Notes under the pieces: generated by a model | The model's database searches: none | What the model saw: the letters and a program-made list of their open reading frames with translations, nothing else | What the model was told of the DNA's origin: nothing | From: Bacillota bacterium | GTDB lineage: Bacteria > Bacillota > Clostridia > Oscillospirales > Acutalibacteraceae | DNA length: 64,000 nucleotides | Direction of reading: 5' to 3' | Assembly: GCA_023416955.1 (NCBI GenBank) | Contig: JAEZGM010000019.1 | Location: 248,001-312,000, forward strand | Shown here: positions 25,480 through 34,471 of the stretch, one piece after another | Numbering within the stretch: the stretch's first letter is position 1 | Layout: each line of letters starts with the position of its first letter | Translations under genes and position numbers: made by a program

Positions 25480-26610
25480 TTGAAAATTATTTTGGTAACC
25501 GAGGAATATGATCAGCTGAACAACGGGACAACAATGACGACATACCGTTTTGCAAATATGCTGGCGGAACGAGGTCACGAGGTGCATGTTGTCGGCAGTG
25601 GCAGAATGGTGGAGGAAGCCTACAAGGTGCCGGAGCAATATTACCCCATTGCGACTTCGGTTGCGAAAAAACAGGGTGTTGCTTTCGGGAAGCCGGATCC
25701 CGCCGTATTCCGGCGCGCCTTTGCCGGAGCGGATGTTATTCATTTTCTGCTACCAATGCATTTTGAGCGGCAGGCCCTTAAAACAGCAAAGGAAATGGGG
25801 ATTCCTGTGTGCGCGGCGTTTCACCTTCAGCCGGAAAATATCACCTACAATATCCATATGCCGTTTGAATGGCTTTCCGCCGGAATTTACCGTTATTTTT
25901 ATGCCTCATTCTACCACTGTTTCGGGCATATCCATTGCCCCTCTAAATTCATTGCCGATCAGCTGAGGAAAAATGGGTACCGCGCTAAGCTGCATGTGAT
26001 CAGCAACGGGGTCGGGGATGCGTTCGTGCCCGGAGCGGCGGAGCGCTGCGATCCCCTGTTCCGCATTCTGATGGTGGGGCGCCTGTCGCATGAAAAGCGG
26101 CAGAATATCTTAATTGAAGCCGTTTCGAAATCGAAGTATGCGGATCGGATTCAGCTTTTGCTGGCGGGGCAGGGTCCTTGCCGGAAGACGCTGGAAAAGC
26201 AGGGGGAGAAACTCAAACATAAACCTGTTTTCGGATTTTATTCCGAACCGGAGCTGGTCAATCTGATTCGTTCCTGTGACCTGTATATCCATGCGTCTTT
26301 CGTTGAGATCGAGGCCATTGCCTGTATGGAGGCGTTTGCGTGCGGGCTTGTTCCCGTGATCTGCAATTCTCCGAAGTCGGCGACGGTACAGTTTGCGCTG
26401 CACCCGCAGAGCCTTTTCGAACCGGATAACCCCAAAGATCTGGCGGATAAAATTGATTACTGGATTGAGCACCGCGAGGAACGGTTGATTTATTCGGAGA
26501 AATATGCGCGGCTCGGCAACAGATATAGGGTAGAGCAGTCCGTGATGGAAACGGAAAACATGTTTTATCAGGTAATTGATGAATACAAAAAAGAAAGGGA
26601 TTCTGTATGA
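25480..26610 (+). CDS. Glycosyltransferase family 4, probable lipid glucosyltransferase
   Basis: A 376-aa GT-B fold enzyme. It opens MKIILVTEEYDQLNNGTTMTTYRFANMLAERGH, typical of GT4 proteins related to diacylglycerol glucosyltransferases, and carries the EX7E motif in VEIEAIACMEAF near residue 280. No membrane helix is evident, so it would act at the cytoplasmic face of the membrane. The start is TTG 25480 with GGAGGA at ideal spacing. Its stop overlaps the plsC start, pointing to membrane-lipid assembly. The acceptor is inferred from context. Confidence 0.82.
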   Translation: MKIILVTEEYDQLNNGTTMTTYRFANMLAERGHEVHVVGSGRMVEEAYKVPEQYYPIATSVAKKQGVAFGKPDPAVFRRAFAGADVIHFLLPMHFERQALKTAKEMGIPVCAAFHLQPENITYNIHMPFEWLSAGIYRYFYASFYHCFGHIHCPSKFIADQLRKNGYRAKLHVISNGVGDAFVPGAAERCDPLFRILMVGRLSHEKRQNILIEAVSKSKYADRIQLLLAGQGPCRKTLEKQGEKLKHKPVFGFYSEPELVNLIRSCDLYIHASFVEIEAIACMEAFACGLVPVICNSPKSATVQFALHPQSLFEPDNPKDLADKIDYWIEHREERLIYSEKYARLGNRYRVEQSVMETENMFYQVIDEYKKERDSV

Positions 26611-27293
26611 GGAAGATCGTTATAAAAAACCCGCTATTCCGCTTTTTTAATACGGTCGTTTATTATGTTATCGCTGTTCCGATACTGACCGTTATCGGAA
26701 AGCTTGTATTTGGCTTGAAGGTTCAAGGCAGGAGCAATCTGAGGGCGCTGCATGGCAGCGGAGCGGTTGTTGCGTGCAACCATGTGCATAACCTGGACTG
26801 CGCTTTCCTCGGAACGTTGGATTTCCCCAGAAAGAATATTTATACTTCGATGGAAATCCTGTTCGACCAGCCCGTAGGGCCGCTGATCCGTATTTTGGGC
26901 AGCGTTCCGGTTCCGGCTTCCATATCCGGTACACGCCGGTTTCTGACGGAGCTGGCCGACGCGGTGCGCGCGGGGCGGCTTGTCTGCATTTATCCGGAGG
27001 GGGAACTGATCCACTATGATACGAAGCTTCGGGAGTTCAAAGACGGCGCGTTCAACATTGCAGTCAAGGCGGGCGCGCCCGTGGTGCCGGTGGTGATCAC
27101 CCTGCGGGAACAAAAAGGCTTGTGGCGCGTTCTGAAGCGTAAGCCCTGTATGACGATCACGGCGGGGAGCCCGATTTATCCAGACCCATCGCTGGAATTT
27201 CGCCCGGCGGTGCAGAAGCTGAAAAATCTTGCGTTTACGGCGATGAGCGAAATGCAGGTGAGAAACGGTGCCGTTTTGGAAAAAAGTGCCTGA
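26607..27293 (+). CDS. plsC: 1-acyl-sn-glycerol-3-phosphate acyltransferase
   Basis: A 228-aa membrane-associated acyltransferase: an N-terminal hydrophobic segment, the catalytic NHVHNLDC motif (HX4D) near residue 58, and YPEGE near 131 as the acyl-acceptor motif. It makes phosphatidic acid from lysophosphatidic acid. The start overlaps the glycosyltransferase stop (ATGA), so the two form a lipid-biosynthesis operon. No clear terminator follows; a GC-rich segment with a weak CCCCTG/CAGGGG pairing fills the gap to rlmD. Confidence 0.88.
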   Translation: MRKIVIKNPLFRFFNTVVYYVIAVPILTVIGKLVFGLKVQGRSNLRALHGSGAVVACNHVHNLDCAFLGTLDFPRKNIYTSMEILFDQPVGPLIRILGSVPVPASISGTRRFLTELADAVRAGRLVCIYPEGELIHYDTKLREFKDGAFNIAVKAGAPVVPVVITLREQKGLWRVLKRKPCMTITAGSPIYPDPSLEFRPAVQKLKNLAFTAMSEMQVRNGAVLEKSA

Positions 27294-27475
27294 CAAAATC
27301 CCCCCTGAACTGCACCCCCCGAGTATTCCCAGGGGTTATTGGGTGCTGGTTTGCCATATGGTTCCGCACCTTGTATTAGATTGTATGGAATGATAAAATA
27401 AGATAAAATATACGAAAGGCCGGGCAGGGGCAGGTTGCCGGCAGTACGGCTTTAAAAAGAATCATGAGGGAACAC

Positions 27476-28837
27476 ATGGAACTGAAAAAGAACGACGTAA
27501 TTGATCTTGATGTTACCGGTTACACAGCCGAGGGAAGTGGTGTGGGGCGGTATCGGAATATCGCGGTATTTGTACCGATGGCCGCGCAGGGTGATAAGCT
27601 CCGGGTAAGGATTCTGAAGACGGCAAAGACGTATGCCTTTGGAAAAATAGAGCAGATTCTCACACCCTCCGCTGACAGAACGAACCCGTATTGCGCGCAG
27701 TTCGCGCAGTGCGGAGGCTGTGTGTACCGCCATATCGGCTATGACGCGGAGCTGCGGGCAAAGCAGCAGCGCGTGCGGGACGCGATGGAGCGCATCGGCG
27801 GCTTTTCCGCGCTTCCGATGAATCCGATTGTCGGCGCCGAAGAACCGGATCATTACCGCAACAAGGCACAGCTGCCTATCGGGAAAGCCGCTGATGGCAG
27901 TATTGTACTCGGTTTTTATGCGAATCACAGCCATCGGATTGTGCCCTGCGATGACTGCGCACTTCAGCCTTCCGTATTCACTGCAGCAGTGAAGGCGTTT
28001 CGGCAATGGGCTGCATCCAGCGGGGAAACGGTGTATGACGAAGCAACCGGGAAGGGTACGCTGCGTCACCTTTATCTGCGGCAGGCGCGCGCGACTGGTG
28101 AAGTCGCGGTTTGCGTCGTCGTAAACGGCAACGGGCTGCATCATGAACAGGAACTGGCGGAAATGCTGAGGAAAAATGTTCCCGGGCTGAAAAGCGTCAT
28201 CATCAATATGAACCGGGAAAACACCAATGTGGTGCTCGGCAGGAAATGCCGTACCGTATGGGGCAGCGATACCATCACCGATATCCTTTGCGGGCTGCGG
28301 TTCCATATTTCCCCATTGTCATTCTATCAGGTGAATCACGATCAGGCAGAGCGCCTTTACATGCTTGCGGCGGAGTACGCCGGGCTTACCGGTGGGGAAA
28401 CTCTGCTCGATTTGTACTGCGGCACGGGAACGATCGGCCTTTCCATGGCGAAAAAAGCGGGGAAGGTAATCGGCGTGGAAATTGTAGAGCAGGCTGTGGA
28501 GGACGCGCGGCGCAACGCGGCGCTGAATGAAATTTCCAACGCGGAATTCCTGTGCGCCGACGCGGCAGAAGCCGCCGTTTTGCTGAAAGACCGCGGCGTA
28601 AAGCCCAATGTGATTATCCTCGATCCCCCGCGCAAGGGCTGCGAGGAAAGCCTGATAGACACCGTCGCCCAAATGGCGCCCGAGAAAGTGGTCTACGTTT
28701 CATGCGACCCCGCCACCCTGGCGCGCGACCTCAAAATTTTCGCGCAGAAGGGCTATGAAGTCAGGCAGCTGACCCCCGTGGATATGTTCCCGAGGACCCA
28801 GCACGTGGAGACGGTAGTATTGATAACAAGAGATTAA
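27476..28837 (+). CDS. rlmD: 23S rRNA (uracil-C5)-methyltransferase RlmD-like
   Basis: A 453-aa TrmA/RlmD-family enzyme with an N-terminal TRAM domain, a [4Fe-4S] cysteine cluster (CAQFAQCGGC), the SAM site DLYCGTGTIGLSMA, DPPRKGC, and the catalytic SCDPATLARD near the end. It methylates a uracil of 23S rRNA. The exact position is not provable, and several such paralogs exist in Clostridia, so the gene symbol is approximate. ATG 27476 is preferred over 27464 because AGGG lies five bases before it. Confidence 0.86.
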   Translation: MELKKNDVIDLDVTGYTAEGSGVGRYRNIAVFVPMAAQGDKLRVRILKTAKTYAFGKIEQILTPSADRTNPYCAQFAQCGGCVYRHIGYDAELRAKQQRVRDAMERIGGFSALPMNPIVGAEEPDHYRNKAQLPIGKAADGSIVLGFYANHSHRIVPCDDCALQPSVFTAAVKAFRQWAASSGETVYDEATGKGTLRHLYLRQARATGEVAVCVVVNGNGLHHEQELAEMLRKNVPGLKSVIINMNRENTNVVLGRKCRTVWGSDTITDILCGLRFHISPLSFYQVNHDQAERLYMLAAEYAGLTGGETLLDLYCGTGTIGLSMAKKAGKVIGVEIVEQAVEDARRNAALNEISNAEFLCADAAEAAVLLKDRGVKPNVIILDPPRKGCEESLIDTVAQMAPEKVVYVSCDPATLARDLKIFAQKGYEVRQLTPVDMFPRTQHVETVVLITRD

Positions 28838-29248
28838 AGTCTTGAAAGCCTTGAAAGTACTATGTTCTCCTAGGATGCGTAAAATGAAATAAAATCTGTC
28901 AACTCGATTTTAATCATAAAAATCGGTTCAGGGGAACATGTCGTAGGTTTTTTTTGTATGAAAAATGTATCCGTATTTGAAAGGGGTTGAGTTGACAGGA
29001 TGGATGTTATTAAGTTCTAGTCCTATAGGTGTCTTGTCATTTTTGAGGTATGATAATAAACCCCTTAGTGTATAGAGTTTCGTGCAGATATACTCAAAAT
29101 CATTTAGCAAAATATAATCCCAAAAGTTTTCATTTATAGTATAATAATTCTACATAATTCGTAATATACCAAAATCCGATATATGAGATATTGTTAATAG
29201 TGAGTTTTTAACTGATAAGATCTAAAAACTGATAAAAAGAGGATATAT
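28838..29248. other. 411-base AT-rich spacer with nested inverted repeats
   Basis: No credible ORF is seen. CTGTCAACTC (28896-28905) is inverted at GAGTTGACAG (28989-28998), and ATGTTCTCC (28862-28870) nearly matches the complement of GGGGAACAT (28931-28939). A TATAAT-like sequence at 29140-29145 could be the -10 of the protease gene, but no good -35 is present. Base composition turns AT-rich here, marking the start of an accessory island. Confidence 0.45.
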
Positions 29249-30064
29249 ATGAAAAGAAAAAAAACAGTTCTTAATATTTCAATAGTCGTTTTTATACTGC
29301 TCATTTCCTTTTTTCTTCCCTCAATTAAATCGTTCTTAAACCAAGCGATGAATAGTGAATTTATAGATAAAGTTGGAAAATATGCACTTCCAGCAAATAT
29401 AAAGATAGTTCAACTAAAATACGGAAATGCTGAAAATAGCAGTTCCACATCAGTTTCAGCAGGTGCCAGCGGAGTAATTATCAATAAGGAAGGCAATAAG
29501 TACTATGCGCTTACTGCAGGGCATGTAATTACAGAACTTGATGATGTAAATAAAACTCAGATTATTGTTATGGGATACGATGACCTGGATTTTGCAGATT
29601 CACTAAGAAAAGGAGGAAAATTTCTGGTGGTAGCCAATTATTATCAGCAATTTCCCGAAGCCGCAATCGAATACTCAAATGATAGATATGATTTAGCCAT
29701 AATTAGTTTTATTACTGATAAAGCCTATACAGTTCTGCCGGTTGCAGATGCAGCACCTAAGTATGGAGATATAGTGGCATCCATGAGTAATCCATATGGT
29801 AAAAGAAATATTGTTACTGCTGGAAAGATAATCAGCAAAAACCCAATACCCTTTGGTGACGGAGCGGGGAAAATGCAATATCCAATTATTAAGCAGACAT
29901 CTGTAATATCCGAAGGAAGCAGCGGTAGTGCTTTACTTAACGAGAACTTGGAGATTGTGGGGATAAATTTGGGCGGCAGCAAGAACATATTTCGGCAGTA
30001 TATTTATGGGATGGCTATGCCAAGTAACTATATTCTTGATTTTTTGGAAGAGTGGAAACATTAG
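29249..30064 (+). CDS. Membrane-anchored trypsin-like serine protease
   Basis: A 271-aa protein: an N-terminal membrane anchor (about 8-26), then a trypsin-like beta-barrel with H92 in TAGHVI, D148 in YDLAII and S225 in GSSGSALL, the catalytic triad of HtrA-like proteases. No PDZ domain follows. It would act outside the cell near the membrane. GAGGATATAT precedes the ATG. The gene is AT-rich compared with the housekeeping genes to its left, consistent with acquisition. Its substrate is unknown. Confidence 0.85.
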   Translation: MKRKKTVLNISIVVFILLISFFLPSIKSFLNQAMNSEFIDKVGKYALPANIKIVQLKYGNAENSSSTSVSAGASGVIINKEGNKYYALTAGHVITELDDVNKTQIIVMGYDDLDFADSLRKGGKFLVVANYYQQFPEAAIEYSNDRYDLAIISFITDKAYTVLPVADAAPKYGDIVASMSNPYGKRNIVTAGKIISKNPIPFGDGAGKMQYPIIKQTSVISEGSSGSALLNENLEIVGINLGGSKNIFRQYIYGMAMPSNYILDFLEEWKH

Positions 30065-30318
30065 TTTTTCAAAGTACTTTTTATAGATAATACAGCAGAA
30101 AGTATTGACATGTTTCCTCGAACGAAAGGTATTAGAACTAATAAGACATCAATGCTGTCCTATCGTGCCACGTGGAAACAGTTTGTCTGTTGAAACGAGC
30201 ATAAACCTTGATAAATAAAGGTTCTGATTAATCTTAGAGCTCCAGTGACAAAGTGACCCCTGAAGAGATAAAACAGATGACATTAGATTTTTTATTATTG
30301 TAGATTGGAGAGGTAATA

Positions 30319-30921
30319 ATGGGGAATACGGATAAGTTTGAAATGATAGCTAATATATATGATACTTCTGAAAGAATCCAAATTGCAAAGGTATCATCAA
30401 ATGCCATTCGTGAATATTTAGTTGATACTAAAAGTAAGAATGCTATTGATTTTGGGTGCGGAACTGGTCTTGTTGGAATGAATTTGTTAAACGATTTTAA
30501 TACTATGCTTTTTCTGGATATATCACAAAACATGATTAATCAGGTTAAACAAAAAATTTCTAGTTCTAATACACAGAATGCAACTACATTAAGCTTTGAC
30601 TTTGAAAAAGATAGCCTTTTGGATTTACATGCTGACTATATTTTTATGGCTCAGGTTTTACTCCATATTAATGATGTAGAATTAGTTTTATCAAGATTAA
30701 ATGAGGTTCTAAATGAAAGCGGACATTTACTAATCGTAGATTTTGACAAAAATGAAAAAATAGTTTCAGATATGGTTCATAACGGATTTGATCAAATAGA
30801 GCTAGCTGATATTATGACAAAAATAGGATACAGGGATGTTCAATCTAAAACTTTTTATACTGGAAGTAAAATATTCATGGGGCATGATGCATCTTTGTTT
30901 ATTCTTGATTCTCAGAAATAG
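30319..30921 (+). CDS. Class I SAM-dependent methyltransferase
   Basis: A 200-aa Rossmann methyltransferase with SAM motif DFGCGTGLVGMNL near residue 47, a second motif LDISQNMI, and MAQVLLHINDVE. No substrate-specific domain is visible, so the target, a small molecule or a protein, cannot be stated. GGAGAGGTAATA precedes the ATG. AT-rich, inside the accessory island. The 254 bases before it hold no clear feature. Confidence 0.8.
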   Translation: MGNTDKFEMIANIYDTSERIQIAKVSSNAIREYLVDTKSKNAIDFGCGTGLVGMNLLNDFNTMLFLDISQNMINQVKQKISSSNTQNATTLSFDFEKDSLLDLHADYIFMAQVLLHINDVELVLSRLNEVLNESGHLLIVDFDKNEKIVSDMVHNGFDQIELADIMTKIGYRDVQSKTFYTGSKIFMGHDASLFILDSQK

Positions 30922-30949
30922 AGTATGGACTTGCTGAGGAGGTGCTGTT

Positions 30950-31609
30950 ATGTGGAAATGCCCGAAATGTGGACGGGAATTCAAAAACGCGGAGCAGAGC
31001 CATTTCTGCGGCAAAATCAATACCATCGACGATTACATCGCCGACCAGCCTGTGGAAGTTCGAGCACTTCTTCAAGCCGTCCGCGAAACAATCTGTGCCG
31101 CCGCACCGGACGCAACGGAGAAAATTTCGTGGCAGATGCCGACGTTCTGGCAGAACGAAAATATTGTCCACTTCGCCGCTTTCAAGAAACACATTGGGCT
31201 TTTCCCAGGCGGTGAAGCAGTGGGCGTATTTGCGGACAGACTTGAGGGATACAAAACATCCAAGGGAACAATACAATTTCCGCTTGGGAAACCGATTGAC
31301 CATAACTTAATCGGTGATATTGTCCGCTGGCGCGTGGAACAGGCAAAAAACGCTAGATCGACATTTACCGAATCTGTTCAGCGGGAGCGATACGCGATGC
31401 CGAATTTCATAGCCGCCGCCCTTGAACAAAGCAACCTATGGAAACGTTACAGCGCCCGACCGCCTTATCAGAAAAACGATTATATTGGGTGGATTACTCG
31501 CGCAAAGCGAGAAGAAACCCGGCAAAAGCGGCTTACGCAGATGCTCGAAGAATTACAGACAGGCGATGCCTATATGGGTATGACGTACCATGCGAAAGGA
31601 CACGAATAA
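30950..31609 (+). CDS. Zinc-ribbon / DUF1801 / YdeI-type fusion protein
   Basis: 219 aa in three parts: a start zinc ribbon (CPKCGREF and HFCGK), a DUF1801 frataxin-like domain (WQMPTFWQNENIVHFAAFKKHIGLFP), and a C-terminal YdeI/OmdA-like helical segment (RYAMPNFIAAALEQ, YIGWITRAKREETRQKRL). Such proteins are linked to iron handling or bacteriocin tolerance, but function is not settled. GGAGGTGCTG precedes the ATG. It has higher GC than its AT-rich neighbours, suggesting a separate origin. Confidence 0.72.
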   Translation: MWKCPKCGREFKNAEQSHFCGKINTIDDYIADQPVEVRALLQAVRETICAAAPDATEKISWQMPTFWQNENIVHFAAFKKHIGLFPGGEAVGVFADRLEGYKTSKGTIQFPLGKPIDHNLIGDIVRWRVEQAKNARSTFTESVQRERYAMPNFIAAALEQSNLWKRYSARPPYQKNDYIGWITRAKREETRQKRLTQMLEELQTGDAYMGMTYHAKGHE

Positions 31610-31657
31610 AGGAACTTATTTTCACTTGCAGGCCTATGCAATAAATGGAGGTAAAAT

Positions 31658-32644
31658 ATGGACATCGAAAAATTCTATGCAAAGTGTTTTCAGGGAAATA
31701 TTCTTGAAGCCATTGATTATTTAGAGTCTTTTGAAAATAATAGTGAAGATATTCTTGAGTTGGAACAAAAGTATATACATAGATTTGTAACTCAAGATGA
31801 AGTCCTCAAAATCGACTCAGAAGACCCTTGGATTCAAGAGGTTTTGAAATGTTATTATAAATATTATATATCTGTATTGACGAATCATGATGTACAAGAG
31901 TCCGAAAAGCAGCTGACTGTTCGTTTAGCAAAGACTCTTTTGATGAATGAGGGCGCGGAAATAGACGAGATTGAGACAAAATTGGAGAGTATCTTTAGCG
32001 AAAAAGGTTATTCCTTTTTAGGTGGCGAAACGGCACCCTATAGAGGCCCTTATATCTGGAAAACAACAAATAAAGAAGACTTCCTTGTAGAATTACCATG
32101 TGGTAACCAAAAGGTAACGGTATTTTTTATTTCAGAGTTTTTAATGTTAAGTTGGCTGCATTTTGCAACCTTTGGAAAGCGTCATACAGGCGGATGGGCG
32201 AAAGAAGAAGGGATTTATTATGTTAATGCTGATAATAAGAAAATAGATACACACTCTGCCGATTTTCAGGTTTGGTTTCTAAAGCATGAAGCTCAGCATC
32301 TAAGTGATTATGCCAAGTATCCAAATTTGAAAGGAGCGGGCTTAGAATATCGAGCAAAACTTGTAGAGATAATTTACTATCCGGATACATTTACCAAATT
32401 GGAAACTTATATTAATCAATCAAAAAATGATAAGTCCTTAGCACATCCGTATGCGGCATTCTTGATTGTCAAAGGCCTGTCAAATGTATTTTTCGGCAAA
32501 GAATTTGTCGGGGATTTAGAAAAATGGAAAACCTTTGATTCAAGTTCAATTTCTAAGGAAACATTGAATTTATTTATGGAGAATGAGCGGGCTCTGAGTG
32601 GAGAAAACTGTGAAACCAGAGTTGATCGTTTTTATCTCCTCTAG
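31658..32644 (+). CDS. Unknown protein with HEAQH zinc-metallopeptidase-like motif
   Basis: A 328-aa cytoplasmic-looking protein. HEAQH (210-214) followed by a Glu (E230) in LEYRAKLVE gives the spacing of HExxH...E gluzincin zinc sites. The rest is mostly helical and acidic at the N-terminus, with a WLHFATFGKRHTGGW segment before the motif. There is no signal peptide. I do not recognise the family. GGAGGTAAAAT precedes the ATG. It is directly followed by the tandem palindromic elements at 32643, which begin inside its stop codon. Confidence 0.6.
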   Translation: MDIEKFYAKCFQGNILEAIDYLESFENNSEDILELEQKYIHRFVTQDEVLKIDSEDPWIQEVLKCYYKYYISVLTNHDVQESEKQLTVRLAKTLLMNEGAEIDEIETKLESIFSEKGYSFLGGETAPYRGPYIWKTTNKEDFLVELPCGNQKVTVFFISEFLMLSWLHFATFGKRHTGGWAKEEGIYYVNADNKKIDTHSADFQVWFLKHEAQHLSDYAKYPNLKGAGLEYRAKLVEIIYYPDTFTKLETYINQSKNDKSLAHPYAAFLIVKGLSNVFFGKEFVGDLEKWKTFDSSSISKETLNLFMENERALSGENCETRVDRFYLL

Positions 32645-32735
32645 GTAAACGATGATTAAGTCGTGAGATAGCAATTCGAAGACGCGAGAATACTGGAATG
32701 AGTGGCTTCAGAATTGCTTTAATCAGCGGTTACCA
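32643..32735 (+). repeat. Palindromic element, 93 bp, copy 1 of a tandem pair
   Basis: Begins AGGTAAACGATGATTAA and ends TTTAATCAGCGGTTACC, so its ends are imperfect inverted repeats (14 of 16 matches), with an inner pair GCAATTCGAAG / CTTCAGAATTGC. It would fold into one long hairpin. An identical-length copy follows immediately, and a third, degenerate copy lies at 63733-63820 on the other strand. Confidence 0.85.
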
Positions 32736-32828
32736 AGGTAAACGATGATTAAGTCGTGAGACGGCAATTCGAAGCCGCGAGAATACTGGAATGAGTGGCT
32801 TCAGAATTGCTTTAATCAGCGGTTACCT
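32736..32828 (+). repeat. Palindromic element, 93 bp, copy 2 of a tandem pair
   Basis: Differs from copy 1 at very few positions (GAGACGGCAATTCGAAGCC against GAGATAGCAATTCGAAGAC). Here the inner stem is better paired (GAAGCC with GGCTTC), which implies compensatory or ancestral pairing. It lies between the HEAQH gene and the GNAT gene. Confidence 0.85.
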
Positions 32829-32903
32829 TGATATTGTGAAGGCGTTTACTTTCTAAAAAACAGTATTATGGATGTTCCAATAAGGTCGAATAGGAGTTAG
32901 AAA

Positions 32904-33425
32904 TTGCAAATGGACTATGACAAAATGGATATTTCAGTTCAGCAACTTGATAAGAGCAAAATACAAGTGTATCTTGATATTTTACTGGAAAGAGCACATT
33001 GGCTGGAAAGTATCAATCAGCCAATGTGGAATATTGATAATTTAAATCCTATCAATTTTGAGAAGATGTACCCAGATTATGTACCGTATCTCGTTTATCT
33101 TGGAAATCGGATTATTGGCGGTTTTGTTTTGCTGAATCATGACGGATTTCTTTGGAGCGAAGAGGAAAACAGCCAAAGAGCCTTTTATATTCATAAGCTT
33201 GTTATCAAACAGGAATTTACAGGGAAAGGATATGCTCAGAAAAGCATTTCACTCATAAAAGACTTGGCTTTACTCGAAGGGGTTTCATTTTTGAGATTAG
33301 ATTGTTATGAAGACAGAGCGTATCTTATGAAACTTTATGAGGATTGTGGTTTTTATAAAAAACGCAAAACAGTGATGGATGATGGTACTGTGCTACAGTC
33401 ATATGAATTGATTTTGAGAAAGTAA
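32904..33425 (+). CDS. GNAT family N-acetyltransferase
   Basis: A 173-aa acetyltransferase. The acetyl-CoA site VIKQEFTGKGYAQKSISLI follows the core strand FYIHKLV, and the C-terminal LRLDCYEDRAYLMKLYEDCGF is the usual GNAT beta-bulge segment. Translation probably starts at TTG 32904, seven bases after AGGAG; the ATG at 32910 is too far from it. The substrate is unknown. AT-rich, in the island. Confidence 0.84.
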   Translation: MQMDYDKMDISVQQLDKSKIQVYLDILLERAHWLESINQPMWNIDNLNPINFEKMYPDYVPYLVYLGNRIIGGFVLLNHDGFLWSEEENSQRAFYIHKLVIKQEFTGKGYAQKSISLIKDLALLEGVSFLRLDCYEDRAYLMKLYEDCGFYKKRKTVMDDGTVLQSYELILRK

Positions 33426-33574
33426 CGGATCGCTCTGTCAGGGGTTGCCAGTTTCAAACGGCATCTCTTTTGACCGTTCAGAATCTACTGAGCATGTTTG
33501 TCTTTTATAAATTCCTGAACTCACATCAACTTTTGGCGGTAGCAGTGGTAATTTTATTAAACGGAGGATTTTGT

Positions 33575-33874
33575 ATGAGCGAATTTCTAAAATTAGAAGA
33601 TTTCATTGAGCTTTCGGATACAGGCTATGAAGAAGCTATCGTTCAATTTTTTCAAGATAACGGGATAACAGTCGATGATTTTGAGTATGTTGGCAAATGT
33701 GATTCTGAATGCTCGGAATGCGAAGCGGAAAACTTCAGTGTCTGGCGAAGAAATATAGGATTTATTAAAGGCGAAGAAATTTTTACTTTTGATTTGGATG
33801 TAGCTGATGAAATATTAGATTTTGCTATATACCTGTGTACTAAATGCGGAAAGTGGACTATTTATGTTGAGTGA
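33575..33874 (+). CDS. 99-aa protein with paired cysteines
   Basis: The start is ATG 33575, with CGGAGGATTTTGT before it; the longer upstream frame is not supported. The product is acidic and holds CDSECSEC in the middle and CTKC near the end, which could together bind a zinc ion. No family is recognised. It contains no membrane segment. The next start lies 59 bases downstream. Confidence 0.6.
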   Translation: MSEFLKLEDFIELSDTGYEEAIVQFFQDNGITVDDFEYVGKCDSECSECEAENFSVWRRNIGFIKGEEIFTFDLDVADEILDFAIYLCTKCGKWTIYVE

Positions 33875-33933
33875 TGCATATGGGGAACCCCATAATTGAT
33901 GCATTTAGAATCTTATTGAAGGAGGGCTTTGTT

Positions 33934-34326
33934 ATGGAAGAGATGAAATCCCCGTCTCAGCTGATCGATGAGCGAATCGAGGAATTGGACGACTGGCGAG
34001 GAAAAATGCTTTCGAAACTGAGAGATTTAATCAGGCAAGCCGATCCGGAGGCAGTTGAGGAGTGGAAATGGAGAGGAACTCCTGTGTGGTCTCATCATGG
34101 AATGATCTGTACCGGGGAAACTTACAAGAACGCCGTGAAGATGACTTTCGCCAAAGGAGCCTCACTGGATGATCCCACGCATATGTTCAACGCGAGCCTT
34201 GAGGGGAACGCAAGGAGAGCCATCGACTTCCACGAGGGAGATGAGGTGGACGGGGAGGCACTAAGGCAGTTAATCCGCGCCGCCGTCGCCTTAAATGAGT
34301 CCAGCCGGAAGGCTTCCCGCTCATAA
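33934..34326 (+). CDS. DUF1801 domain protein
   Basis: 130 aa of the DUF1801 (YdhG-like) family, with the family core WKWRGTPVWSHHGMICTGETYKNAVKMTFAKGASL. This domain adopts a frataxin-like fold and is seen in proteins of uncertain role. It is a second DUF1801 gene within the island, unfused. ATG 33934 follows GAAGGAGGGCTTTGTT. Its GC content is visibly higher than the genes on either side. Confidence 0.8.
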   Translation: MEEMKSPSQLIDERIEELDDWRGKMLSKLRDLIRQADPEAVEEWKWRGTPVWSHHGMICTGETYKNAVKMTFAKGASLDDPTHMFNASLEGNARRAIDFHEGDEVDGEALRQLIRAAVALNESSRKASRS

Positions 34327-34471
34327 TATACCGGCGCTTTTGGGTGAAGCGACTACGCAGAGGAAATGATAAAATCCGAAGGGCTCCCTACGGCTATTAC
34401 CTCAGTGGCCAGGGCGAGCATCAGGTGCAGCTGATTTAGTGTATTGTCAGAGGATTGAAAGGATGATTGAA

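Noticed and set aside
27300..27463. T-box or other riboswitch before rlmD
   Set aside because: No GGGTGGTACCGCG-type T-box sequence or other known riboswitch core is present.
30234..30318. Short open frame ahead of the methyltransferase gene, a possible gene remnant
   Set aside because: Only about twenty codons without start or ribosome site; could be chance.
32643..32828. Integron attC sites
   Set aside because: The palindromic elements lack the core RYYYAAC/GTTRRRY boxes and no integron integrase is seen.
32643..32828. CRISPR array
   Set aside because: Only two copies with no spacer between them and strong internal palindromes; not a repeat-spacer array.
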